Shown here in pieces: positions 27,201-35,008 of a stretch of 64,000 bases of DNA. The notes under the pieces are model-generated. The model was not told the DNA's origin. It ran no database searches and worked only from the letters and a program-made list of their open reading frames with translations. Origin of the DNA: Arthrobacter sp. AL12 (GTDB lineage: Bacteria; Actinomycetota; Actinomycetes; Actinomycetales; Micrococcaceae); assembly GCF_029960645.1 (NCBI RefSeq), contig NZ_JASBQY010000009.1, forward strand, positions 1 to 64,000, read 5' to 3'. Position 1 is the stretch's first letter. Each line of letters begins with the position of its first letter. The translations under genes were made by a program, and so were the position numbers.

Positions 27201-28112
27201 GCCAGGAGGTACGACGCCGGGGCAGCCTTGGCCCTGCGGGTTGCGGAGGCAGTCGTCAGCGTAGTTCCGGGTGATGGAGCGCCAGACGCTCACGGTCTGC
27301 GGCGGCGAACTGAACTGCCCTTGCCCCGGGATGGGCAGCGGCGGCCCGCCATTGACCGAGTAGGTGCCCTGGAAATGCGTGGCCAGCACCACCGCGAAGT
27401 CGCCCGTCTGGGTGTAGACGTGGCTGGTGGCGGTCTTTTCGCCCCACCGGTCCTGCGGGAGGGGTCCGCCGGCCGCCGTCTGCGGCCCCAGCGAGGTCCC
27501 GTCGCCGTAACTCCAGGTGTAGCGGACGGGTCTGGCGACGATTGAGACGCTCTGGCCGAGCATGTCTACCGTGAATAGCTGCTCAGAGGTTTCCACATAG
27601 AAGTTAGTCTCGGCGCCTCTGAGGGTGTGTGGACTCGGTTGCATCACCGAATTTCCTGGGCTGACTGGAAGTTGCTGAAACTTCGTCTGAATCTGAGCGG
27701 CGATCTTACCCAATACGTCATCCGGTTTCTCGGAGTATACGCATCGGTCCGGGGCGATCCGGCTCCACAGGGGAGGCGAGAAGACTCGCAGTGATGAGAA
27801 CCATCTAACCGGACGTCCATTGTCGCCTTGATCGCAGCGGACAGCTCCTGCCAAACACGCGATGTCAAAATCATTCTTAGCCTCATCCAGACACAAGTAT
27901 TCGAACTTGTACACGTTGGGGTCCTCTGCGAGCTCCCCCGGGGCGTCCACCCAGACCCCCGCTCCAGCGTCGAAGCGCCAGACGCCGAGTCCAGATTTGG
28001 TCCAGGAAACATCGGAATCGTCCGCCGCAGCAGCAACCGACGTGACGACCAAGACTGCCAGTGCGCCCAACAACCCGAGGACTCGCCACCACGCGGTAAT
28101 CCGGAAATTCAC
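27195..28112 (-). CDS. Secreted protein of unknown function with a PKD-like segment
   Basis: From GTG 28112 the 305-residue product starts with an apparent signal peptide (VNFRITAWWRVLGLLGALAVLVVTSVAAAA). The mature part has paired cysteines (CLDEAKNDFDIACLAG, CDQG) and a segment with the PKD signature YTWSYGDGTSLGP followed by TSHVYTQTGDFAVVLAT. It ends Pro-rich. An upstream TTG at 28151 would extend it into the neighbouring gene and is less likely. It starts 2 bases after the DUF6318 lipoprotein gene, so both are probably one surface-protein operon. Arthrobacter genomes often carry this pair; I do not know a function. Confidence 0.7.
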   Translation of the reverse strand: MNFRITAWWRVLGLLGALAVLVVTSVAAAADDSDVSWTKSGLGVWRFDAGAGVWVDAPGELAEDPNVYKFEYLCLDEAKNDFDIACLAGAVRCDQGDNGRPVRWFSSLRVFSPPLWSRIAPDRCVYSEKPDDVLGKIAAQIQTKFQQLPVSPGNSVMQPSPHTLRGAETNFYVETSEQLFTVDMLGQSVSIVARPVRYTWSYGDGTSLGPQTAAGGPLPQDRWGEKTATSHVYTQTGDFAVVLATHFQGTYSVNGGPPLPIPGQGQFSSPPQTVSVWRSITRNYADDCLRNPQGQGCPGVVPPGP

Positions 28113-28114
28113 TT

Positions 28115-28771
28115 TTAGCCGCCAAGCCGGTCGACGTTTTTGACGGTCCAACTCCCGTTATCGTGTCTGGCCACAAGGATGTCGCCCAGCATGCCTGATT
28201 CCTTAACGGTCTGCGCCTCAGTCCCGTCCGAATTCTTTAGTGAACCAGATGCCTGTTGGGACTGAATCGCGACCTGAAAGTCCCCTGCACCGGTCCTCAC
28301 GAACGTTGACTGGACGGCGTGCACGGTAATAGTTGACCCAACTATCCACCGCCCTTCGGCGTTCCATTTCTCGATTCCGGGGAACACCTTTACGCAGAGG
28401 GCACAAGTCTGGCTCGATATATCTTTTACTAGCGACAGGTCACCTGTCTCGTACCCATAGTTGAGCAGCGCATACCAGTACCGCGCAAACGCCTCCAGCC
28501 CTTCCTTCGTCTCCGCCTTTGCAGCTTCCGGCAGCACGGGGACTGGCACGTTCTGGGCCCTGCCCGAGGCATCGGCCGGTTTGTAGCTGGCCGTTGGTGT
28601 TGGGGTGGCCGTCTGTGCCGGCGACGCCGCCGGGCTCGAGGACTCCGGCGCGGCCGTCGCGCCGGGCGTTGCTCCCCCGCCGGTGCAGGCTGTGACGGGC
28701 AACAGGCTTAGGGCAACCGCGGCGGCGATAATGCGTCTGCGGCGGTCGAAAATTGAAGTGCGAGATGTCAT
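28115..28771 (-). CDS. DUF6318-family lipoprotein
   Basis: The 218-residue protein has a lipoprotein signal peptide: RRRR, a hydrophobic stretch and the lipobox LPVTAC with the modified Cys29. A Thr/Ala/Pro/Ser-rich linker (about 30-62) precedes a compact domain with the family block FARYWYALLNYGYETGD and CALCVKVFPGIEKWNAEG. That is the DUF6318 pattern of Micrococcaceae; the function is not known. The domain shape (a mixed fold with a paired Cys) resembles NTF2-like lipid-anchored proteins. It is translated just ahead of the secreted protein at 27195-28112. Confidence 0.8.
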   Translation of the reverse strand: MTSRTSIFDRRRRIIAAAVALSLLPVTACTGGGATPGATAAPESSSPAASPAQTATPTPTASYKPADASGRAQNVPVPVLPEAAKAETKEGLEAFARYWYALLNYGYETGDLSLVKDISSQTCALCVKVFPGIEKWNAEGRWIVGSTITVHAVQSTFVRTGAGDFQVAIQSQQASGSLKNSDGTEAQTVKESGMLGDILVARHDNGSWTVKNVDRLGG

Positions 28772-28846
28772 GGTCAGCTACTCCCCCGATAGAAATCAAG
28801 ACGCCTGAAGCCAATCAATGCCTTAAGGGTAACTGACATCACATTT

Positions 28847-28874
28847 GGGGCCCTGTGGTTATCCACAGGGCCCC
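28847..28874. other. Hairpin containing a consensus DnaA box
   Basis: GGGGCCCTGTGG (28847-28858) and CCACAGGGCCCC (28863-28874) form a perfect 12-bp stem with a TTAT loop. TTATCCACA at 28859-28867 is an exact match to the E. coli DnaA-box consensus. It lies between two divergent genes, where a terminator is not expected, so either it is left from a lost gene or it binds a protein. Confidence 0.5.
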
Positions 28875-28991
28875 GGACCGCCCCGAGCCGGCGCTCCGAA
28901 TTGAGACGCCCGGGACCGCTCCCGGCCGACACACACCGACTTTCCCCCCTCGCCTCTGGCGTTTTTCTACACCGCCCAGAACAATGAACCC

Positions 28992-29426
28992 ATGATGTTC
29001 GAACATGCAGCCGAAAACCCCATCCTCGTGCTCGATGACGATCAGAGCTGGAAGCTGATTGAGGGCACCAAACACGGCAGGCTCGTGGTCATCGTTGGCG
29101 GCGAACCCGATATCTTTCCGGTGAACTACGCAGTGAACGGCAGGAAGCTCTACCTCCGCACCGCACCGGGCAACAAACTCGCTGAACTGACCATCAATGC
29201 CAAGGTGCTGTTCGAAACCGACGGCATCCTCTCCGACGAGGCTTGGTCGGTTGTCTTGCGCGGTACGGCCCGGGTCCTTGACCAGTCCGCCGACATCGCG
29301 GCGGCAGAGGCCCTGGGTCTCAAACCGTGGGTGCCGACCCTGAAGGACTTCTACGTCGAGATCCAGCCCACCTCGGTCAGCGGCCGCCATTTCCAGTTTG
29401 GCGAGCACCCCGAGCGCGAGATCTAA
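28992..29426 (+). CDS. Pyridoxamine 5'-phosphate oxidase-fold protein
   Basis: A 144-residue split-barrel protein of the PNPOx-like superfamily. It has the usual opening ILVLDDDQSWKLIEGTKHGRL and the flavin-binding-type strands PDIFPVNYAVNGRKLYLRTAPGNKLAEL. Such proteins bind FMN, F420 or heme; in actinobacteria many are F420-dependent reductases, but nothing here decides the cofactor. ATG at 28992 or 28995 are equally possible. It is a single gene, divergent from the lipoprotein pair. Confidence 0.82.
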   Translation: MMFEHAAENPILVLDDDQSWKLIEGTKHGRLVVIVGGEPDIFPVNYAVNGRKLYLRTAPGNKLAELTINAKVLFETDGILSDEAWSVVLRGTARVLDQSADIAAAEALGLKPWVPTLKDFYVEIQPTSVSGRHFQFGEHPEREI

Positions 29427-29525
29427 CAGCCGCTCGACGGCGGAACTCGACGCCTGAGCAGCCAGCCGCCGCCGTCGTGCATCCCGGCCACCGCCGTGCC
29501 GCGACCCGCAGCCTAGACTTAATCC

Positions 29526-29957
29526 ATGGCGGACAAGCTGACCCCCGAGCGCCGCAGCTGGAACATGTCCCGCATCCGAGGGAAGAACACCAAGCCGGAG
29601 CTGCTGGTCCGCAAACTGCTCCATGCCAAGGGCTACCGCTACCGGCTGCACGGCACGGCCCGCGGCGGACGGCTCCCGGGCAACCCGGACCTGGTCTTCG
29701 CCGGCCGCCACAAAGTGATCTTCGTGAACGGCTGTTTCTGGCATTTCCATGACTGCCGGGTCGGGCAGCACGCGCCCAAGGCCAACGCCGAGTTCTGGGA
29801 AACCAAACGTACCCGGACCCGGACCCGCGACGCCGAGCAACGCCGTCTGCTGGAACACTCGGGCTGGGAAGTTCTCACCGTCTGGGAGTGCGAGCTCAAG
29901 GATGTTTCCGCGCTGGGGCAGCAACTGGACGACTTCCTGCAGGGAAAGACCGCTTGA
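29526..29957 (+). CDS. vsr: Very short patch repair endonuclease (Vsr)
   Basis: The 143-residue protein matches the Vsr family: NMSRIRGKNTKPELLVRK at the start and the active-site region NPDLVFAGRHKVIFVNGCFW with Asp55 (the Mg2+ ligand), His73 and His75, and Cys77 of the structural site. Vsr nicks T:G mismatches made when 5-methylcytosine deaminates. Normally it is paired with a Dcm-type cytosine methylase, which is not in this window. It sits 0.5-4 kb from McrBC, a 5-methylcytosine-dependent nuclease, making a small methylation-related region. ATG 29526 is well supported by family length. Confidence 0.9.
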   Translation: MADKLTPERRSWNMSRIRGKNTKPELLVRKLLHAKGYRYRLHGTARGGRLPGNPDLVFAGRHKVIFVNGCFWHFHDCRVGQHAPKANAEFWETKRTRTRTRDAEQRRLLEHSGWEVLTVWECELKDVSALGQQLDDFLQGKTA

Positions 29958-30045
29958 GCCGGCCCGTCCGGCCCGCTGAAATCGCTCCCAGACGTCGCCC
30001 GCGGACGCCACTCTCAGCGCCAATAATAAATACTTCGAAAACGCT

Positions 30046-30069
30046 CCGAGACAGACTCGCCTGTCTCGG
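30046..30069. terminator. Hairpin downstream of vsr
   Basis: CCGAGACAG (30046-30054) and CTGTCTCGG (30061-30069) make a 9-bp stem with a 6-base loop, about 90 bases after the vsr stop. No T-run follows. It may end the vsr transcript or lie in the leader of the next small gene. Confidence 0.4.
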
Positions 30070-30144
30070 GTAGTATCCGATTCTGGGGACAAGGACTCTA
30101 TCGGGTCCGCATTTACTCGTATCTATTCCACGGGAGAGCGCCAG

Positions 30145-30459
30145 ATGCCGCACTTGTTTGGGTCCACCACGTCGCCTGCAACTCGGCCGTCAAAGTCATC
30201 CGCCGGCTCACGTCCGCCCGAGCACCGGCGGTCCCCCGCGGCCGGCTGGGCAGGCCAGGCCAACCACGTCGATCCCGATCTCGACCCCCTGCGCCGGCAG
30301 GTATCCGCGATCATTGAGACGATCCTCTCCGACACCAGGCCTGACGAGGCTCAGGTCCGCGAGAGGCTCCGCTGGCACGTCGCCAACAATCCCGGCCAGC
30401 CGGAGAAGGCGCTCCTGGGCCACCTGCTGTCCGTTTCCGTGGAACAGCCCGCCTGCTAG
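30145..30459 (+). CDS. Small hypothetical protein between vsr and mcrC
   Basis: A 104-residue frame from ATG 30145, preceded by a GGGAGAGCG site. The first 40 residues are Ser/Pro/Arg-rich and likely disordered; the rest (PDLDPLRRQVSAIIETILSD, PDEAQVRERLRWHVANN, PEKALLGHLLSVSV) looks like a helical domain. The helical half and normal codon use support translation. It ends 17 bases from the convergent mcrC stop. I do not recognise a family; linkage with the restriction genes is by position only. Confidence 0.5.
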   Translation: MPHLFGSTTSPATRPSKSSAGSRPPEHRRSPAAGWAGQANHVDPDLDPLRRQVSAIIETILSDTRPDEAQVRERLRWHVANNPGQPEKALLGHLLSVSVEQPAC

Positions 30460-30476
30460 CCATGGCTCGGCGGACG

Positions 30477-31748
30477 TCAGCGGCTGATGGTTGCCTGACG
30501 GACCACTTCGCCCCATGACTGCTGCGCGAGGTCCGCGACGGAAGCTAGGATTTCCGACGGCGGCCTCGACAGGTCCAGCGGGAACTCCACCACGTCCATG
30601 TCCGTATTGAGGATCCGGCGCAGTTTGATCTCCCCCGCGCCCGGATACACCAGCCAGGCCATCGGCACCTGCAGCGAGGTGCAGTACGCCAGCATCCGGT
30701 AGTGGTCCCCCGTAAGTGACGCCCCGGCGTCGGCCGCGGCCTGGTATTTGGCGTCGTAGACCACCACCGGCCGCCCGCCCAGCAGGTGCACGGCGCCGGG
30801 CTGCACCACGATCCGGTCCGAGTCGCGTACGGCTTCAGTGAGCAGGGCGTTGTACCGCAGCCGCATCTGCCCCGGGTAGGCCGCCATGGCCTCGCGGAGC
30901 GCCTTCCCGACGAAGTCCTCGAACACCACGGACATGTCCACGACAAACGACGCCGACTGCTGCGTGCCGTCGCCGGCCTCCGCGGAGGCGTGGCGCAGGA
31001 TCACCTCGGCGAGCCGCAGCGCGCCCTGATACCGGGTGTTCATCCGGCTCGCCCGCCACACCGGCAAAGGCGCGCCGGACTGCAGCCGGGTCACGGCCGC
31101 GAGCTTGCCCTTGAGCTGGCGGAGCCGGCTGAGCACCTCCGGCCGCACGCCCGGGACCTGGGACATCCGCTCCAGCGCCGCCCGCAGGATGCGGTTCTCC
31201 GCAATGTCCTCGGTGAATTCGTCGTAGGAAACCTCCAGCGGCACGAGCATGCCGGGCCGCCGCGAGATCTGGTCCGAAATACGGATCCTGCCCTTGACCG
31301 TCCGCAGCGCCTCGTCGACGGTCAGGTAGCCCCGCAGCACCCCGCGGCTGAGTGCCCTGTCCGCGAGCTGCGCCAGGGACTCGGCCAGCGCGCTCCACAT
31401 ATCCGCCTCCTCGACCGCGGCGACGGAGTCCTCCCGGAAACCCTGGTCCCCGGCGTAGCCCAGCAGGAACAGGAGCCGGCCCAGGCCGAGCCGGTCCTTG
31501 GGCCGCACCTCGAGCTGCACCGTCGGGGTGCGCACCGAGCCGACCTTCCCCACGGGCTCGACCCGGTACAGGCCCATGCCCATCGGCGAGGCGTTGGCCA
31601 GGCCGCTGCCATTGACAAAGGCCGCGCTGGCCGGGTCTAGCCGCTCGATCACGCCGCCGGAGAGCTCGTCGAGGACGAGCCGGCGGACCGGCTGCGACCC
31701 CGGGGCCAAGTTCCGGCCGGCCGGCCTTGGCCGGCTAGACGCGCGCAA
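30477..31748 (-). CDS. mcrC: McrC-family nuclease subunit of a type IV restriction system
   Basis: The protein has the McrC layout: an N-terminal beta-rich region that contacts McrB (LGRLLFLLGYAGD, IRISDQISRRPGM) and a C-terminal PD-(D/E)XK nuclease with Asp332-Ala-Lys334 in VVVYDAKYQA. McrC stimulates McrB GTP hydrolysis and cuts DNA. The start is uncertain: a TTG at 31748 overlaps the end of mcrB by 14 bases and gives 423 residues; a GTG at 31796 gives 439. Overlap implies coupled translation. With mcrB it should attack DNA carrying modified cytosine. Confidence 0.88.
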   Translation of the reverse strand: MRASSRPRPAGRNLAPGSQPVRRLVLDELSGGVIERLDPASAAFVNGSGLANASPMGMGLYRVEPVGKVGSVRTPTVQLEVRPKDRLGLGRLLFLLGYAGDQGFREDSVAAVEEADMWSALAESLAQLADRALSRGVLRGYLTVDEALRTVKGRIRISDQISRRPGMLVPLEVSYDEFTEDIAENRILRAALERMSQVPGVRPEVLSRLRQLKGKLAAVTRLQSGAPLPVWRASRMNTRYQGALRLAEVILRHASAEAGDGTQQSASFVVDMSVVFEDFVGKALREAMAAYPGQMRLRYNALLTEAVRDSDRIVVQPGAVHLLGGRPVVVYDAKYQAAADAGASLTGDHYRMLAYCTSLQVPMAWLVYPGAGEIKLRRILNTDMDVVEFPLDLSRPPSEILASVADLAQQSWGEVVRQATISR

Positions 31749-33966
31749 GGCGGCCAAGCAGCTGCTCCAGCCCGAACCGCTCCTCCAGCTGTGCACGGTT
31801 CAGCTGGCCGTGGTAATGCTCCTCCAGCAGCGGCATCAGCTCGTACTTCCAGATCCGGCGCAGGCCCTTCGGCGTCTGCGCGGACGGCTTCATGAAGTAG
31901 GACGGGCCGATCATCAGGTCCCGGTCCCATTCATCGATGGCGTCGTTGAGCGCGTCCATCAGCAGGACCGGCGTCGTGTCCAGGTCCCGTGCCTGCAGGA
32001 ACCGCAACAGCGATCCCTGCACGGGTTCGGTCTTGGGGTGCAGCTCGATGAAGGAGAAGCGCCGGCGGATGGCGGCATCCATCATCGCGATGGACCGGTC
32101 CGCGGTGTTCATGGTGCCGATGATGTAGAGGTTGTCCGGCAGCGTGAAGGGCTCGTTGGGGCTGTACTGCAGATAGATCCGGTCGTCGCGGTATTCGAGC
32201 AGGAAGTACAGCTCACCGAAGACCTTCGCGAGGTTCGCCCGGTTCATCTCATCGATGATCAGGAAGTACGGCTTGCTCTCGTTCCCGGGCTTGGCAGCTT
32301 CCTCGGCGATCCGGCGCAGCGGCCCGGCGACCAGTTTGAACGACACCTGGCCTTCTTCGGTCTTGTCCGGCCGGAAGCCTTCGAAGAAGTCCTCGTAGGC
32401 GTAGGAGGGGTGGAACTGGACCAGCTTGACGCGTTCGTCGGTGGTGTCGCCGGCGAGCTGGGCGGCCAGGTGCTTGGCGAGGTAGGTCTTACCGGTGCCG
32501 GGCGGACCGTACAGCACCAGCTGGCGGTTCTCCTCCAGCAGTTCGGCGATCTCCTGCAACGGCTCCAGGTCCATGTGCAGCGACGCGGCGAACTCCGGCG
32601 TCAGCGGGCGGAATCCCTCGCAGGCGGGCTCGACGGCGGCGGCCGGCCCGGTCCCGTCGCCGGGCTGGGCTTCCGCTTCGGCGGGCAGCAACGCCTCCAG
32701 GGCCTGGATGACGCGAGTGACGTCCACAACGATGCCGGAGGTGGCCAGCTGCCGCTGCACGTGGCGAGGCAGCTCCGTCATGTTGTGGGTCTCGTCGAAC
32801 CAGCGGACCTTGCGGCGCAGCCGGCGGTTGTCCTCGTGGTGTTCGGGCTCACCGAGCACCACGCCCACCCGGACGGTGCCGGAACTCTGGTACAGGGCCA
32901 GGTCGCCGGGTTTCATCACGGTCAGGAAGGCGAAGACGGCGGTTTTGGTGTCCTCGCGTTCCACGTAGCCAAGGTGCTTGTAGTCCTCATCCACGGCATG
33001 CTGGACCAGCCCGGCGCTGACGCCCGGGTCCAGCAGGCGCAGGTGCTCGACGTCGAGCGTGACCGATTCCTCGGCCTGCCAGGTCCCCAGCACGTCGGTG
33101 TTGTCGTGGTGGGTCCGCAGCAGCCAGGCCCGCCGGCCGGGGTCGCCGACCTTGCGCCACTGGCTCACGAGCTGCCGGGAGTACCAGTCGATCCGCTGGC
33201 CGGCCTGTTCGTCGAGGTGCAGCCGGATGCGGTGGATGTCGGCGGAAATATCCTCGTCGTTGTCGCCCCTCGCCCCGCCCACGAGGGAGGCGAACGCGTC
33301 GCGGATCTCCTGGCGCTCGACGTCGGCCACAACGGGCTCGAAGTAGCTGGGCCAGACCAGGAATTCGATGCTGCGGCGGATGGCGGGCTGGTCATCGGGC
33401 GTGCCGGCAACCAGCCGGTGGAAGGCCAGCGGATCCTTGACGGCGGCCGCGATTTCCCCGGCCGGGCGCTGGGCGACGTGCGTCACCAGCCGGCAGAGCC
33501 ATTTGAGGTGGTCCCAGATGGTCCAGTTGAACTCGGCGGTGCGGTCCCGGATGACACCGTGGTCCGTGATGCCCGCGAAGAGCTCATCCGGGAGTTCCAG
33601 CGGCGGCTCCAGCCAGGAAGCGGCCTCGGCCACCCGCGCGCGCTTGACCCTGAGGGACTTCACCTCATGGGCCAGTGGCAGGGACTGCAGGAAGAGCAGC
33701 TCGACGGCCAACTGCTTGGCGCCCCGGGAGGCGTCCGCCAGGTTCTGCCGCAGGTTGGTCATCATCGGCGCTTTGGGATCCGGCACCCCGCGTTCGAGGC
33801 GGCCGAGCAGCTCCGCGGCGGCCGGCACCGACCACGTTTTGGTGCGGCCATCCAGGGCGGAAGCTTTGCCCAGCAGGCCGGGCCCCAAGACAAACCACGC
33901 CGCGTCCTCAATCTCCTTGGAGATGCCGAGGGCGCGGTGCATGGCAGGCTTTTTGGCTGGGGTCAT
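31735..33966 (-). CDS. mcrB: McrB-like AAA+ GTPase with long N-terminal region
   Basis: The 743-residue protein ends in an AAA+ motor: Walker A GPPGTGKT with Lys493, FHPSYAYEDFFEGFRP, Walker B FLIIDEMNRANL, and the McrB GTPase signature IIGTMNTADRS followed by DAAIRRRF. The N-terminal 460 residues contain a helical region and, at about 340-450, a PUA/EVE-like pattern (MKPGDLALYQSSGTVRVGVVLGEP, RKVRWFDE) which could be the modified-base reader; this assignment is by eye. In known McrBC the N-terminal domain sets which modification is recognised. ATG 33966 follows no strong ribosome site. It is the first gene of the mcrBC pair. Confidence 0.85.
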   Translation of the reverse strand: MTPAKKPAMHRALGISKEIEDAAWFVLGPGLLGKASALDGRTKTWSVPAAAELLGRLERGVPDPKAPMMTNLRQNLADASRGAKQLAVELLFLQSLPLAHEVKSLRVKRARVAEAASWLEPPLELPDELFAGITDHGVIRDRTAEFNWTIWDHLKWLCRLVTHVAQRPAGEIAAAVKDPLAFHRLVAGTPDDQPAIRRSIEFLVWPSYFEPVVADVERQEIRDAFASLVGGARGDNDEDISADIHRIRLHLDEQAGQRIDWYSRQLVSQWRKVGDPGRRAWLLRTHHDNTDVLGTWQAEESVTLDVEHLRLLDPGVSAGLVQHAVDEDYKHLGYVEREDTKTAVFAFLTVMKPGDLALYQSSGTVRVGVVLGEPEHHEDNRRLRRKVRWFDETHNMTELPRHVQRQLATSGIVVDVTRVIQALEALLPAEAEAQPGDGTGPAAAVEPACEGFRPLTPEFAASLHMDLEPLQEIAELLEENRQLVLYGPPGTGKTYLAKHLAAQLAGDTTDERVKLVQFHPSYAYEDFFEGFRPDKTEEGQVSFKLVAGPLRRIAEEAAKPGNESKPYFLIIDEMNRANLAKVFGELYFLLEYRDDRIYLQYSPNEPFTLPDNLYIIGTMNTADRSIAMMDAAIRRRFSFIELHPKTEPVQGSLLRFLQARDLDTTPVLLMDALNDAIDEWDRDLMIGPSYFMKPSAQTPKGLRRIWKYELMPLLEEHYHGQLNRAQLEERFGLEQLLGRLARV

Positions 33967-34060
33967 GCCTTCAATTTACAGGCTTAAGACCGGACGCCCG
34001 CATCACGGGGCGGCCCAAAGTTACTGCCCGGTAGCTCCGTGAGGAGGCGGGACGGGCGTG

Positions 34061-34339
34061 CTACTTGGCCGCCGGGGTCCGCTTGACGCCGAACGTGAAG
34101 TAGCTGCCCGGTCCGACAAAGTTGACCAGGGTCGCCAACCGCCAAAACATCTTGCTACCGCGGATCTGCTCCGCCGGCCGGTGCGAGATATCCTTCTGCG
34201 CGGCGAACAGCAGCGAGAGCTGGACGATGGCCGCGGTGATGGTGCCGAACTTCGCTGCCGGCGAGAGTTCCTTCCAGGTCTTCTTCCGCGCGTTCCTCCT
34301 GCGGTTCTTCGCCATCATCTGTGCTCGTTTGTTCACCAT
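34061..34339 (-). CDS. Small membrane protein, PLDc_N-like
   Basis: This 92-residue protein has a basic N-terminus (MVNKRAQMMAKNRRRNARKK) and two hydrophobic segments (about 34-46 and 67-82). The pattern AAQKDISHRPAEQIRGSKMFW then NFVGPGSYFTFGVKR follows the phospholipase-D-nuclease N-terminal (PLDc_N) consensus, a two-helix membrane module often encoded alone in actinobacteria. CAAGGAGCACAG before ATG 34339 supports the start. Function unknown. Confidence 0.7.
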   Translation of the reverse strand: MVNKRAQMMAKNRRRNARKKTWKELSPAAKFGTITAAIVQLSLLFAAQKDISHRPAEQIRGSKMFWRLATLVNFVGPGSYFTFGVKRTPAAK

Positions 34340-34417
34340 GATCTGTGCTCCTTGGCTTCGGGGCTAAGTGCCCGCGGGTTGTTTATTCTAGGGACGATCG
34401 GTGGACCGAGGTAGAGG

Positions 34418-35008
34418 CTATCGGACCGGGTAGGCGGGCTCCGGGTGGGCGGTGCCCGGATGGGCGGGTTCCGGGCGGGCGGGGCCCGGAACCGGGGTTG
34501 CGGCCGGAGCCGAGTGGACGGCCGCGTACGGAGCCAGCCTGTCCTTCTGCTCCGGGGTCAGCCGCAGCACCCGCCCGGTGGATTCCTCCACGAAGGCCAG
34601 GTGGCTGGTGGCCCGGACGCAGTCCTCGCCCGTCACGGGGTCCTGGACGAGGTAGTGGATGTCGAAGCTGGCGCCCTTGACGGCGCCGATCCACAGCTGG
34701 ACCACAGCCGGGATGTTGCGGTATTCGAGCGTGCGGACGTAGCGGATCTTGTGTTCCACGATCAGGGCCAGGGTCCCTTCCGGGACCTCGCTGAAGAGCG
34801 GTACGGGCGGCTCGATTCCGGGCAGTCCGGGACCGCGCGGCGGCCCAAAGGCCGCGATCCGGGCCTCCTCCAGGATCCGGACGACCTGGACGTTGTTAAT
34901 GTGGCCGTAGGCGTCCATGTCGCCCCAGCGCATCGGGATCTGCACCTCGATGCGCCGGGACTCTGACTCTGCGGACTCGGACTCGGCTGCGGGGGCGGCG
35001 GCGCTCAA
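34418..35008 (-). CDS. Hot-dog-fold acyl-CoA thioesterase
   Basis: The 196-residue protein has the 4HBT hot-dog signature RWGDMDAYGHINNVQVVRILEEAR, whose Asp is the catalytic residue in 4-hydroxybenzoyl-CoA thioesterases, and the strands VEHKIRYVRTLEYRNIPAVVQ. The C-terminal 30 residues are a Pro/Ala-rich tail with PEPAHPGTAHPEPA repeats. It should hydrolyse acyl-CoA thioesters. Its TTG start overlaps the TGA of the ABC gene (TTGA), so the three genes from 38849 form one operon; a role in trimming acyl chains or in export of acyl compounds is possible. Confidence 0.82.
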   Translation of the reverse strand: MSAAAPAAESESAESESRRIEVQIPMRWGDMDAYGHINNVQVVRILEEARIAAFGPPRGPGLPGIEPPVPLFSEVPEGTLALIVEHKIRYVRTLEYRNIPAVVQLWIGAVKGASFDIHYLVQDPVTGEDCVRATSHLAFVEESTGRVLRLTPEQKDRLAPYAAVHSAPAATPVPGPARPEPAHPGTAHPEPAYPVR

